From Porphyromonas canoris (GTDB lineage: Bacteria > Bacteroidota > Bacteroidia > Bacteroidales > Porphyromonadaceae), in contig NZ_JQZV01000013.1 in NCBI RefSeq assembly GCF_000769115.1, positions 922,104 through 986,103 of the forward strand: DNA of 64,000 nucleotides, written 5' to 3'. The notes below the pieces were generated by a model. The model did no database searches. It had not been told where the DNA came from and saw nothing but the letters and a program-made list of their open reading frames with translations. Positions 55,454 to 63,798 of this stretch are shown here, piece after piece; within the stretch, counting starts at the first letter, position 1; each line of letters starts with the position of its first letter. The position numbers and the translations under genes are program-made.

Positions 55454-56269
55454 TTAATCTTCTCTGCTGTTCAACTCCTGTTCATACTCCCTGTAAGCTC
55501 CCTGACGAAGCAACATCTCATCAAAGTCTACCTGATGAGCATCAAACTCCGGCCCGTCCACGCATACAAAGCGTGTCTTTCCGCCCACGGTTACTCTGCA
55601 AGCTCCGCACATCCCCGTGCCGTCTACCATGATGGTGTTGAGCGATGCCATGGTGGGGACGTTGTACTTCTTGGTCAGAAGCGATACGAACTTCATCATG
55701 ATGGCAGGCCCGATCGTTACGCAAAGGTCTACCTTCTCTCTCAGAATCACCTGCTCGACGCCCTCGGTTACAAGCCCTTTCTGTCCGTACGAGCCGTCGT
55801 CCGTCATGATGATCACTTCGTCCGAGTGCCGGCGCATGAGCTCTTCCATGATGATAAGCTCCTTGTAACGGGCAGCCAGCACGACGATGACCCTGTTCCC
55901 GGCTTCGTGCATCGCCTGAACAATGGGGAACAGCGGAGCAACGCCCACTCCCCCTCCGGCACAAACAACGGTGCCAAACTTTTCTATGTGAGTGGCTTGC
56001 CCCAAAGGCCCGACCAGGTCTTGGATATAGTCGCCCTCCGACAACTCGCACAGCTTCTTCGAGCTGCGACCTACATTCTGTACCACAAGTGTGATGGTTC
56101 CTGCTTCCGGATCTGCTCCGGCAATGGTCAAAGGTATTCTTTCTCCCTTTTCTCCGACACGAAGAATCACAAAGTGCCCGGCTTTGCGCGACCTCGCAAT
56201 CCGGGGCGCTTCCACTTCAAATCGGACGACACGGGGAGAGAGAAACTCTTTTTTCAGAATTTTGTTCAT
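55454..56269 (-). CDS. nfnA: NfnA-like FAD/2Fe-2S subunit
   Basis: This 271-residue ferredoxin reductase-type protein has an FAD-binding barrel (GHFVILRVGEKGERIPLTIA near 27), an NAD-binding region with CAGGGVGVAPLFPIV near 108, and a 2Fe-2S site (GTGMCGACRVTVGGKTRFVC near 215-237). It matches the small subunit of NfnAB, also called sulfide dehydrogenase subunit beta in other annotations. It precedes nfnB by 5 bp and follows mltD by 42 bp on the same strand. The pair would interconvert NADH, NADPH and reduced ferredoxin. Confidence 0.87.
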   Translation of the reverse strand: MNKILKKEFLSPRVVRFEVEAPRIARSRKAGHFVILRVGEKGERIPLTIAGADPEAGTITLVVQNVGRSSKKLCELSEGDYIQDLVGPLGQATHIEKFGTVVCAGGGVGVAPLFPIVQAMHEAGNRVIVVLAARYKELIIMEELMRRHSDEVIIMTDDGSYGQKGLVTEGVEQVILREKVDLCVTIGPAIMMKFVSLLTKKYNVPTMASLNTIMVDGTGMCGACRVTVGGKTRFVCVDGPEFDAHQVDFDEMLLRQGAYREYEQELNSRED

Positions 56270-56311
56270 ACAATAATCGTTCTAAAAACAGTAGTTGCTC
56301 CTTCTTTATTC

Positions 56312-57799
56312 TTAAGGAATGATTAGTTTCTGACCTATTTTGATGTTGTTACTCCTGAGTCCGTTGGCTCGCTTGAGAGATGTTACGGTTACTCCCTTGT
56401 ATTTAGCGGCTATCCCTCCGAGAGTATCTCCTTTCTTTACTGTATAATATCGCTTTGCCGATCCCGTTGTTACACGCGAACGCTGTTTTTTGTTTTTCTG
56501 TGGCTCTGTGGTGTCTATGCCGGCTACGGTGATGTTTGAGGCATCTGTGTCTTTAGGCAGTCTTATAAGCAGCTTTGTTCCGACCCGCAGAGAAGAGATG
56601 CCGGCATTCCACTCTTTGATCTCGCTTACCGTTACTTCGTACTTTCGGGAGATAGAAGCAAATGTCTCCCTCTTCCTTACGGTGTGGTAAATCTCCTTAT
56701 ATTCGACCTCTTTTACTTCCTCGCCCTTACCTGCAAAAGGAGCCAGGGCATTCAATGAGTCCCTTTTGAAAGAGAAGGTCAAAGCCGCCTGAGTAGGGAG
56801 AGTGAGCACCTGCGTAGTATAAGTACCGGGAACAATGTTGTGCTTGTACTTGGGATTGAGAGATTTGATAACGTCCACAGGCTCGCCGGAAAGGAGGCTG
56901 ATCTCTTCGAAGGTCCTTTTCGTTCGGATATGTATAGTGTCCGTAGCCAATACCACATCCATCGTTTGAGGTTCTATACCGTGAGACTTGTAATACTCCA
57001 TCGTATAGTAAGCGGCTATGAACAGGGGGACGTAAGCACGAGTTTCTCTGGGTAAATACGGAAAGATGTCCCAAAATTTTCTCTTTCCTCCGGCTCTTCG
57101 TATCGCTTTATTCACATTGCCGGGACCGCAATTGTACGAAGCGATAACAACCAGCCAGTCTTGGTAGATCTCGTACATATCCTTGAAATAACGAGCGGCA
57201 GCTTCTGTGGCAAGACGAGGATCTCTGCGCTCATCTATCAGGCTGTTGATGTCAAGACCATAAACCTTTCCGGTATTCAGCATAAACTGCCACAAACCTG
57301 TTGCGCCCATCCTTGACACGACAAACGGATTAAGGTTGCTCTCTACAATAGCAAGATACTTCAGTTCATGGGGCAGGTTGTGCTTGTCGAAGACTTCCTC
57401 TATCATGGGGAAATATAACCCGGTCTTTGGCAACATGGTGGAAACTAAAGCCCTTCTTCTATTGACATATAGCTCTATACACTCCCGGACAACGCTATTA
57501 TAGCTCAATGGTATTCTGCTTGGCAGGGCTGCCAATCGGTTTATGTAAACAGAGTCTGCGAGATAAGAAGGATAGACCTGATTTTTTGATGCGGTATTAG
57601 GCTTACCAATTTTATAATAATCGGTATATCTCTGAGAGATCAGACTATCTACTTTTTCATCTAAATTCTCCGGTAATAATCCAAGATCTGCCTCCACCGT
57701 AACAATCTCAAGAGAGTCCAACGAACTCTCTATTGCCTTGGAAGAGAGATACGAAAAGAAAAATAAGCTGATAAAAAGTAAATATCTTGGTCTAATCAT
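56312..57799 (-). CDS. mltD: MltD-type lytic transglycosylase with LysM domains
   Basis: The protein has 495 residues. A signal peptide covers about 1-22. The SLT domain lies near 130-260, with the catalytic glutamate in LKYLAIVESNLNPFVVSRMG, followed by ATGLWQFMLNTGKVYGLDIN and IASYNCGPGNVNKAIRR. Two or three LysM-type repeats follow (KRETFASISRKYEVTVSEIK near 365 and YYTVKKGDTLGGIAAKYKGV near 450). It cleaves peptidoglycan. It follows the DUF5683 gene by 27 bp in the parAB cluster. Confidence 0.94.
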   Translation of the reverse strand: MIRPRYLLFISLFFFSYLSSKAIESSLDSLEIVTVEADLGLLPENLDEKVDSLISQRYTDYYKIGKPNTASKNQVYPSYLADSVYINRLAALPSRIPLSYNSVVRECIELYVNRRRALVSTMLPKTGLYFPMIEEVFDKHNLPHELKYLAIVESNLNPFVVSRMGATGLWQFMLNTGKVYGLDINSLIDERRDPRLATEAAARYFKDMYEIYQDWLVVIASYNCGPGNVNKAIRRAGGKRKFWDIFPYLPRETRAYVPLFIAAYYTMEYYKSHGIEPQTMDVVLATDTIHIRTKRTFEEISLLSGEPVDVIKSLNPKYKHNIVPGTYTTQVLTLPTQAALTFSFKRDSLNALAPFAGKGEEVKEVEYKEIYHTVRKRETFASISRKYEVTVSEIKEWNAGISSLRVGTKLLIRLPKDTDASNITVAGIDTTEPQKNKKQRSRVTTGSAKRYYTVKKGDTLGGIAAKYKGVTVTSLKRANGLRSNNIKIGQKLIIP

Positions 57800-57826
57800 T
57801 GAAACAAGATTTAGGATTGGAGAAAA

Positions 57827-58513
57827 CTAAAAACTAAATGCCAAGCCAACGCCAAGAGACTGCTGCGGCAAAAAAGCATGTCTTTGAACGGTCGGCTGGA
57901 CAGACATTGAAATGTCCGGACTAATATCAAATGTGAACAACTCGGCATCTACATAAGCATCGACCATAACCAAAGCATAGACTGCAGCAGCAACAATAAT
58001 ACTCAAGTCCCTATTACGGCGAAAAAAGTCTCGCCCTCGTTTTAAGTTGTTCTCCAAAGAGGTTTTGAGAGAAGGATTCGTTATGTATGTTTCGGGATCT
58101 TGTCCAAAAGGAACAAAGTCTTTCCAAGTGGAATGCTCCATCGGATTAGGACTTCTAAACTCTGAATATGCAGTAGCATAGTCTGTTAAGTTGGCATGAT
58201 TCCATGATATTGCATAATAGCAAGCCGTATATGCTGTGGCTATTATGGGAAGTTTCCAGTACTGTCTGTTGTAAAGCTGCCCGGCTCCGGGTATAATAGA
58301 CCAAAGGAGAGCTGTTGTAGAATTGGGAATAAAAGGCTTTTTAATTTTAGGAGACTTAGCAGGGTTTGTCGTAGTTTCTGCCACGGAGATATTTGTTTCT
58401 GTTATCTCTAAGCTATCAATCAGAACTTTTTCTGCTGAAAATCCATTCAATGCAAAAATAATACTGACGATAAAAGCTCCTATAAACAATCTTATAAACC
58501 TCATAGAATCCAT
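57827..58513 (-). CDS. DUF5683 membrane-associated protein
   Basis: The protein has 228 residues from the ATG at 58513 (another at 58504). A signal-like segment covers about 4-27 (LFIGAFIVSIIFALNGFSA). The DUF5683 core has STTALLWSIIPGAGQLYNRQ near 65, YWKLPIIATAYTACYYA near 85 and RNRDLSIIVAAAVYALVMVDAYVDA near 168. The function is unknown. It commonly sits between parB and a lytic transglycosylase in Bacteroidetes, as here (19-bp and 27-bp gaps). Confidence 0.9.
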   Translation of the reverse strand: MDSMRFIRLFIGAFIVSIIFALNGFSAEKVLIDSLEITETNISVAETTTNPAKSPKIKKPFIPNSTTALLWSIIPGAGQLYNRQYWKLPIIATAYTACYYAISWNHANLTDYATAYSEFRSPNPMEHSTWKDFVPFGQDPETYITNPSLKTSLENNLKRGRDFFRRNRDLSIIVAAAVYALVMVDAYVDAELFTFDISPDISMSVQPTVQRHAFLPQQSLGVGLAFSF

Positions 58514-58532
58514 GGTAAATAGACTTAAGTCT

Positions 58533-59453
58533 TTATTTATTGGGAAGTGAGTCCAAAAGATGAAGGATTTCTTCCAACTGCTCTTCTGAAGTAAAAGGAA
58601 TAGTAATCTTGCCTTTCCCCTGTTTGCTCAGACTAAAGTTTACATTTGTCTTGAATATAGCAGAGAATCTCTGAGCCAAAAGATCCAGTTCTACAGCTTT
58701 TTCAGCAGTTTTCTTGGGAGTAGCCGCTTCAGCAGTACCATTATCCAATCGCTTCTCATCATCTTTATATCGCTTGACAATAGCCTCTACTTGACGTACA
58801 GAAAGATGGTCTATCAAAATCTGACGATATAATTCTATCTGTAAAGCAGAATCTTCCAATGGAAGCAGTGCTCTGGCATGCCCCATATCTATTACTCTAT
58901 CTTTAAGTCCCATCTGAACTTCTGACGGAAGCTTCAGTAGGCGAAGATAGTTTGCTATTGTAGCTCTGTTTTTTCCAACTCTCGAACTTAATTCCTCTTG
59001 AGTCAGTTGATACTCCTCTATCAATCTCTTAAAAGCAAGAGAAACCTCTATCGGATTGAGATCTTCTCTCTGAATATTTTCAATGAGAGCCATCTCCATA
59101 ACCTGTTCGTCTTCTGCTGTACGAACATAGGCAGGAATGGTAGTCAAACCGGCTATAAGAGAAGCTTTATATCGGCGCTCTCCCGATATTATTTTGTAAC
59201 GCTTGCCTTCTTCTCCTTTATTGACAAATACAGTGATCGGCTGAATAATACCAACTGACTTAATAGAGTTAGCCAACTCAGATAAGGCATTCTCATCAAA
59301 AAAAGAACGTGGTTGCTCTTTATTTGGCTCTATCTCTTCAAGAAGTATTTCAGATATAGAAGATGCTCCTGATGGTTGAATATCAGGCATAATATCATCT
59401 CCCAATAGGGATCCTAATCCTCTTCCAAGCGATCTATTTCTTTTTTTACTCAT
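58533..59453 (-). CDS. parB: Chromosome partitioning protein ParB
   Basis: The protein has 306 residues from the ATG at 59453, giving the normal start MSKKRNRSLGRGLGSLLGDD; a longer frame would overlap parA. The CTPase box includes SGERRYKASLIAGLTTIPAYV near 90 and the LIENIQREDLNPIEVSLAF motif near 125. The helix-turn-helix is LTQEELSSRVGKNRATIANYL near 150. The C-terminal dimerisation domain ends the chain. It binds parS and segregates origins with ParA. I found no canonical parS site in the window. Confidence 0.96.
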   Translation of the reverse strand: MSKKRNRSLGRGLGSLLGDDIMPDIQPSGASSISEILLEEIEPNKEQPRSFFDENALSELANSIKSVGIIQPITVFVNKGEEGKRYKIISGERRYKASLIAGLTTIPAYVRTAEDEQVMEMALIENIQREDLNPIEVSLAFKRLIEEYQLTQEELSSRVGKNRATIANYLRLLKLPSEVQMGLKDRVIDMGHARALLPLEDSALQIELYRQILIDHLSVRQVEAIVKRYKDDEKRLDNGTAEAATPKKTAEKAVELDLLAQRFSAIFKTNVNFSLSKQGKGKITIPFTSEEQLEEILHLLDSLPNK

Positions 59454-59475
59454 TAAAATCTCACTATATTTTCGT

Positions 59476-60267
59476 TTAGGATGCAAAAACTGCAGACTTC
59501 CGTGAGTCCTCTTTTGCTAAAATCTCACGCGCCAACTGCATGTAGTTTTGAGCTCCGCGGCTATCTACATCATAATATAATATCGGTTTCCCATGACTAG
59601 ATGCCTCACTCAAACGAGTATTTCTATGTATAACAGTAGAGAATACCATCCCTTTGCATCTAGCTTTAAGATCCTCATAAATATCATTTGAGTGACGAGT
59701 ACGAGCATCATACATCGTTACCAAAAAGCCCTCAATCTCTAAAGAAGGATTACGAGTTTGCTTTATAGTCTTAAACGTAGATAATAACTTGACCAAACCC
59801 TCCAATGCAAAATACTCCGCTTGTACCGGCACCAAAAGTGTGTCTGCAGCTATAAGAGCACCCACAGTTATAAGTCCTAATGAAGGAGAACAGTCTATAA
59901 GAATATAGTCGTACTCCCCTCGCACTTCATTAACAAGGCGTCGTAGAACAAACTCTCTCTCTTTTCGTTGTAGCAATTCAACTTCAGCTCCAACGAGATC
60001 GGAACTAGAAGGTAAGACATCCAGATGCTCAATGGAAGTAGGAACAATACACTCTTTGGCTGACAAACCATCCATAAGAGAGTCATAAATATCTGCCTCC
60101 AATGTATCAAGGAGTATTCCCAATCCGGAAGATGCATTAGCTTGTGGATCGGCATCTACAACCAAAACTCTCTTTTCTAAAACAGCTAAAGATGCCGCAA
60201 GATTTATAGTTGTGGTGGTCTTACCAACTCCCCCCTTTTGGTTTGCTATAGCTATTACCTTCGCCAT
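59476..60267 (-). CDS. parA: Chromosome partitioning ATPase ParA (Soj)
   Basis: The protein has 263 residues from the ATG at 60267 (MAKVIAIANQKGGVGKTTTT), chosen over an upstream ATG because it begins directly with the deviant Walker A motif. The A' motif is VLVVDADPQANASSGLGI near 33. DYILIDCSPSLGLITVGALI is Walker B near 108. VTMYDARTRHSNDIYEDLK lies near 173. It heads the six-gene minus-strand run to nfnB. A weak -7-like CAACTTTG lies at about 60338-60345. Confidence 0.96.
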   Translation of the reverse strand: MAKVIAIANQKGGVGKTTTTINLAASLAVLEKRVLVVDADPQANASSGLGILLDTLEADIYDSLMDGLSAKECIVPTSIEHLDVLPSSSDLVGAEVELLQRKEREFVLRRLVNEVRGEYDYILIDCSPSLGLITVGALIAADTLLVPVQAEYFALEGLVKLLSTFKTIKQTRNPSLEIEGFLVTMYDARTRHSNDIYEDLKARCKGMVFSTVIHRNTRLSEASSHGKPILYYDVDSRGAQNYMQLAREILAKEDSRKSAVFAS

Positions 60268-60574
60268 ACGTATTGATTCTTTTTCACTTGGCAAAGCTAC
60301 ATTATTTTTGGGTCTCTTCCAATATTGTTTCTTCTTGCAAAGTTGTTCTTAAACACTGAACAAACAGAAAAAATCTTGAACAAAAGATCTTTGAATGAAA
60401 TTAAGAAAACAATACTGCACTATTACCATGAATTGTGCTGTCATAAATATTCTGCAACTAAACAAGACAGTAGAAAACTATTATAGACAAAATCTATATG
60501 ATCCAATAACTCCTCAATTGTTTTTAAGAATATCTCTAAATATCTTTGTTGCAGAAGAAATTTGTAAAAACAAG
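60268..60574. other. Divergent gap between parA and the flavodoxin-like gene
   Basis: The 307-bp AT-rich gap contains the palindrome AAAGATCTTT near 60385, a weak parA promoter candidate and the flavodoxin promoter at 60541. A 60-codon in-frame extension of the flavodoxin ORF runs through it but shows no family features. No gene is supported. Confidence 0.55.
60541..60548 (+). promoter_or_regulatory. Candidate -7 element for the flavodoxin-like gene
   Basis: TATCTTTG matches TAnnTTTG, 26 bp upstream of the ATG at 60575, and argues against the longer frame starting at 60395. Confidence 0.65.
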
Positions 60575-61018
60575 ATGAAAGCAACTATATTATATCAAAG
60601 CAAAAAAGGGAAAACAGCTGCATGGGCGAGAGAGATGGCAATGTATCTGTGGAGTAAAGGTGTAGATGTAAATTTTGGAGCTCTTTCCGACTTTAAGTTT
60701 GAGCAAATCAAAGATTCAGATTTATTGATGCTGGGGAGTTGGACATGTGGATGGTTTGTTGTCAATCAGCATCCCAGTAAGATCTGGATAGAAGGCGCTA
60801 AAAAACTTCCTAACCAGCTACCTGAAAACCTTGTCTTGTTTGCAACATACAAGATTCACACGGGATCCATTTTCAACAGAATGAAAAGGCATCTCTGCTT
60901 ATCCAACGTAATTTATACCGATGTAATGAAATCCAAAACCGGAGTTCTCTCCGAACGAGACAGACAAAAATTAGACGCTTACGTGAATAGAATAAAAACC
61001 GTACAGAGTAAAAATTAA
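60575..61018 (+). CDS. Flavodoxin-like protein
   Basis: The protein has 147 residues from the ATG at 60575, chosen because MKATILYQSKKGKTAAWARE is the normal flavodoxin start with the FMN phosphate loop. DLLMLGSWTCGWFVVNQHP near 50 is the second FMN loop, and LVLFATYKIHTGS near 90 the next strand. It probably carries electrons or acts as a small flavin oxidoreductase; the partner is unknown. katA follows 47 bp downstream and may share its promoter, since no TAnnTTTG box precedes katA. Confidence 0.85.
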   Translation: MKATILYQSKKGKTAAWAREMAMYLWSKGVDVNFGALSDFKFEQIKDSDLLMLGSWTCGWFVVNQHPSKIWIEGAKKLPNQLPENLVLFATYKIHTGSIFNRMKRHLCLSNVIYTDVMKSKTGVLSERDRQKLDAYVNRIKTVQSKN

Positions 61019-61065
61019 AAGCGTCTGAATAAATACTTCATCATAAATTTAACACTTTAGAAAAA

Positions 61066-62523
61066 ATGGAAAAGAACAAACTCACAACAGCAGCAGGAGC
61101 TCCGGTAGCAGACAATCAAAATGTTGCTACTGCAGGCAAACGTGGTCCTATGCTCTTGCAAGACATTTGGTTTTTGGAAAAACTTGCCCACTTTGACAGA
61201 GAGGTGATTCCTGAGCGTCGCATGCATGCTAAAGGATCTGGAGCATTCGGAACATTTACCGTAACTCATGACATCACAAAATACACCAAAGCGGCAATCT
61301 TTTCCGAAATCGGAAAGCAAACCGATCTTTTTGTCCGCTTCTCTACAGTAGCAGGAGAGCGAGGTGCCGCAGATGCGGAACGAGACATTCGTGGTTTTGC
61401 CATCAAATTCTACACAGAAGAGGGTAATTGGGACCTTGTCGGAAACAATACTCCTGTATTCTTTTTAAGGGATCCTCTCAAATTCCCGGATCTCAACCAT
61501 GCCGTAAAACGAGACCCGCGCACCAACATGAGAAGCGCTCAAAACAATTGGGACTTTTGGACCCTTTTGCCCGAGGCACTTCATCAGGTAACCATAACAA
61601 TGAGCGACAGAGGCATACCTGCAAGCTATCGTCATATGCACGGTTATGGAAGCCATACCTTCTCATTCATAAATGCGCAAGGAGTAAGGCACTGGGTAAA
61701 GTTTCATCTCCATACACAGCAAGGAATAAAAAACCTTACTGATGCGGAAGCAGAAGCTCTCATCGGAAAAGACCGCGAGAGTCATCAAAAAGATCTCTAT
61801 GAAAGTATAGAACGAGGCGAATATCCTCGTTGGACACTCAAAATACAGATCATGACAGAAGAACAGGCAAAAACGCTTCCTTACAATCCTTTTGACCTCA
61901 CAAAGGTTTGGTCCCAAAAGACATTCCCCCTCATTGAAGTCGGATTTTTGGAGCTGAATCGAAATCCTGAAAACTACTTTGCAGATGTCGAACAAGCCGC
62001 TTTCAATCCCGCGAACGTAGTACCCGGCATCAGCTTCTCCCCCGACAGGATGCTGCAAGGACGCCTGTTTTCATACGGAGACACTCAACGTTACAGACTT
62101 GGAGTAAACCATCACCAGATACCCGTCAATAGAAGCCGTTGTCCTTTCCTCAACATGTATCACAGAGACGGTGCCATGAGAGTTGACGGCAACTATGGTT
62201 CACGTATCGGCTACGAGCCCAACGGATACGGTCACTGGCAAGATCAAAATGAATACAAAGAACCTCCATTGGAGCTCGACGGAGCCGCATATCAATGGGA
62301 TTTCAGAGAAGACGACTCCGATTACTACTCCCAGACAAGAGACCTATTCCACATCATGTCTCCGGATCAACAGCAAGTACTTTTTGAAAACACTGCCCGA
62401 TCCATGGGAGACATACCCACAGAGATCAAGCTACGCCACATAACAAACTGTTACAAGGCAGATCCCGCTTACGGCAAAGGTGTCGCGAAAGCACTTGGAA
62501 TAGCAATCTCCGATATCTTCTAA
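61066..62523 (+). CDS. katA: Heme catalase
   Basis: This 485-residue small-subunit catalase destroys hydrogen peroxide. The catalytic histidine is in [17 protein letters not shown] near 50, the active-site asparagine in [16 protein letters not shown] near 125, and the heme-ligand tyrosine in [20 protein letters not shown] near 335. The N-terminus [15 protein letters not shown] is typical of clade 3 enzymes. Length matches that group. A strong terminator follows. It suggests peroxide defence in an otherwise anaerobic lineage. Confidence 0.97.
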   Translation: MEKNKLTTAAGAPVADNQNVATAGKRGPMLLQDIWFLEKLAHFDREVIPERRMHAKGSGAFGTFTVTHDITKYTKAAIFSEIGKQTDLFVRFSTVAGERGAADAERDIRGFAIKFYTEEGNWDLVGNNTPVFFLRDPLKFPDLNHAVKRDPRTNMRSAQNNWDFWTLLPEALHQVTITMSDRGIPASYRHMHGYGSHTFSFINAQGVRHWVKFHLHTQQGIKNLTDAEAEALIGKDRESHQKDLYESIERGEYPRWTLKIQIMTEEQAKTLPYNPFDLTKVWSQKTFPLIEVGFLELNRNPENYFADVEQAAFNPANVVPGISFSPDRMLQGRLFSYGDTQRYRLGVNHHQIPVNRSRCPFLNMYHRDGAMRVDGNYGSRIGYEPNGYGHWQDQNEYKEPPLELDGAAYQWDFREDDSDYYSQTRDLFHIMSPDQQQVLFENTARSMGDIPTEIKLRHITNCYKADPAYGKGVAKALGIAISDIF

Positions 62524-62562
62524 AGAAGACAAGCGGCACCACAACACCCTGTTAAAACAACG

Positions 62563-62610
62563 GAAGCTAAGCATCTCGGCATCAAGCCGGGCAATGCTTA
62601 GCTTCTTTTT
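62563..62610 (+). terminator. Terminator of katA
   Basis: GAAGCTAAGCAT pairs with ATGCTTAGCTTC and is followed by CTTTTTCT. It lies 40 bp after the katA stop. From 62611 to 62828 I see no gene or repeat, only C-rich plus-strand sequence. Confidence 0.88.
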
Positions 62611-62828
62611 CTGAAAAATCCGAGCAAATCCCTCCCACACCCCCCTGCCACTTCACCTCCCACAAAAACTTTTCAAAAGCACAATCAAAAGACAGACTCC
62701 CACATCAAAAAACTCACCTCCCACTTTTCATCACTCAGTTATCGCACCGGAAAACAAAACAACAATGCCTGAAAGCAAGCATTTTTTCCCGACTCCCCCC
62801 ACCACCCCACCTTACCAAAACAAAATCT

Positions 62829-63665
62829 CATTCGCACAAAAATCTCCTTCTTTTCGCACAAAAATCCCCTCCCTTTCGCACAAAAATCTCCTCCTTTTCG
62901 CACAAAAATCTCCTCCCTTTTGCACAAAAACCTCCTCCCATTCGCACAAAAATCTCCTCCCATTCGAACAAAAACCTCCTCTCATTCGCACAAAAATCTC
63001 CTCCCTTTCGCACAAAAATCTCCTTCTTTTCGCACAAAAATCTCCTCCTTTTCGCACAAAAATCTCCTCCCTTTCGCACAAAAACCTCCTCCTTTTCGCA
63101 CAAAAATCTCCTCCTTTTCGCACAAAAATCCCCTCCTTTTCGCACAAAAACTTCCTCCTTTCCGCACAAAAATCTCCTCTTCTTCGTGCAAAAATCTTCT
63201 CCCTTCCGCACAAAACCCCCTCCTTTCCGTACAAAAATCTCCTCTTCTTCGTGCAAAAATCTTCTCCCTTCCGCACAACCCCCCCCCTCTCTTTCGCACA
63301 AAAATCCCCTCCTTTCCGTACAAAAATCTCCTCCCTTTTGCACAAAAATCTTCTTCCTTTCGCACAAAAACCTCCTCCTTTCCGCACAAAAATCTCCTCC
63401 TTTTTGCACAAAAACCTCCTCCTTTCCGTACAAAAACCTCCTCCCTTTTGCGCAAAAATCTTCTCCCTTTTGCACAAAAACCTCCTCTTTTTCGCACAAA
63501 AATCTTCTCCCTTTCGTACAAAAATCTCCTCCCTTTCGCACAAAAATCTCCTCCCTTTCGCACAAAAATCTTCTCCCTTTCGCACAAAAACTTCCTCCTT
63601 TCCGCACAAAAATCCCCTCCTCTTCGTACGAAAATCCCCTCCCTTTCGCACGAAAATATATTTTT
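62829..63665. repeat. Tandem array 3: about 38 copies, 22-bp period, pyrimidine-rich
   Basis: The unit is CGCACAAAAATCTCC then TCCCTTT (22 bases). The CGCAC position recurs at 62833, 62855, 62877 and so on to 63647, with one 21-bp and one 23-bp step near 63228 and 63295. Variants replace CGCAC by TGCAC, CGTGC, CGTAC, CGAAC or TGCGC. About half of each unit is a pure pyrimidine run on the plus strand. Long ORFs on both strands across it are artefacts of a unit with no stop codon. Confidence 0.95.
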
Positions 63666-63798
63666 GTACGCAGACAAAAATATGTCCGCAAGCATAAAAA
63701 ATATTTCCCATTCGTATAAAAATATATTTTCCTGCCTGTGAAAATATATTTTTATGCCCGGATCGCCACAACTCTTATGCTAAAGAAAATACTTTTTC
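63666..63798. repeat. Degenerate junction between arrays 3 and 4
   Basis: Decayed units such as CGTATAAAAATATATTTTCC and CTGTGAAAATATATTTTT keep the A-tract/T-tract layout but lose the pyrimidine run. A non-repetitive gap of about 40 bp lies around 63760-63795. Confidence 0.6.

Noticed and set aside
58533..60574. parS site near parAB
   Set aside because: No TGTTnCACGTGnAACA-type palindrome was found in this region or elsewhere in the window by reading.
62739..63771. Several long ORFs on both strands (up to about 320 codons) with repeats like FAQKSPPFRTKIS or KGGDFCAKRRRFLCE
   Set aside because: The 22-bp unit has no stop codon in any frame, so all six frames stay open. The peptides are frame-rotated readings of one DNA repeat, and no start or ribosome-binding context or domain supports translation.
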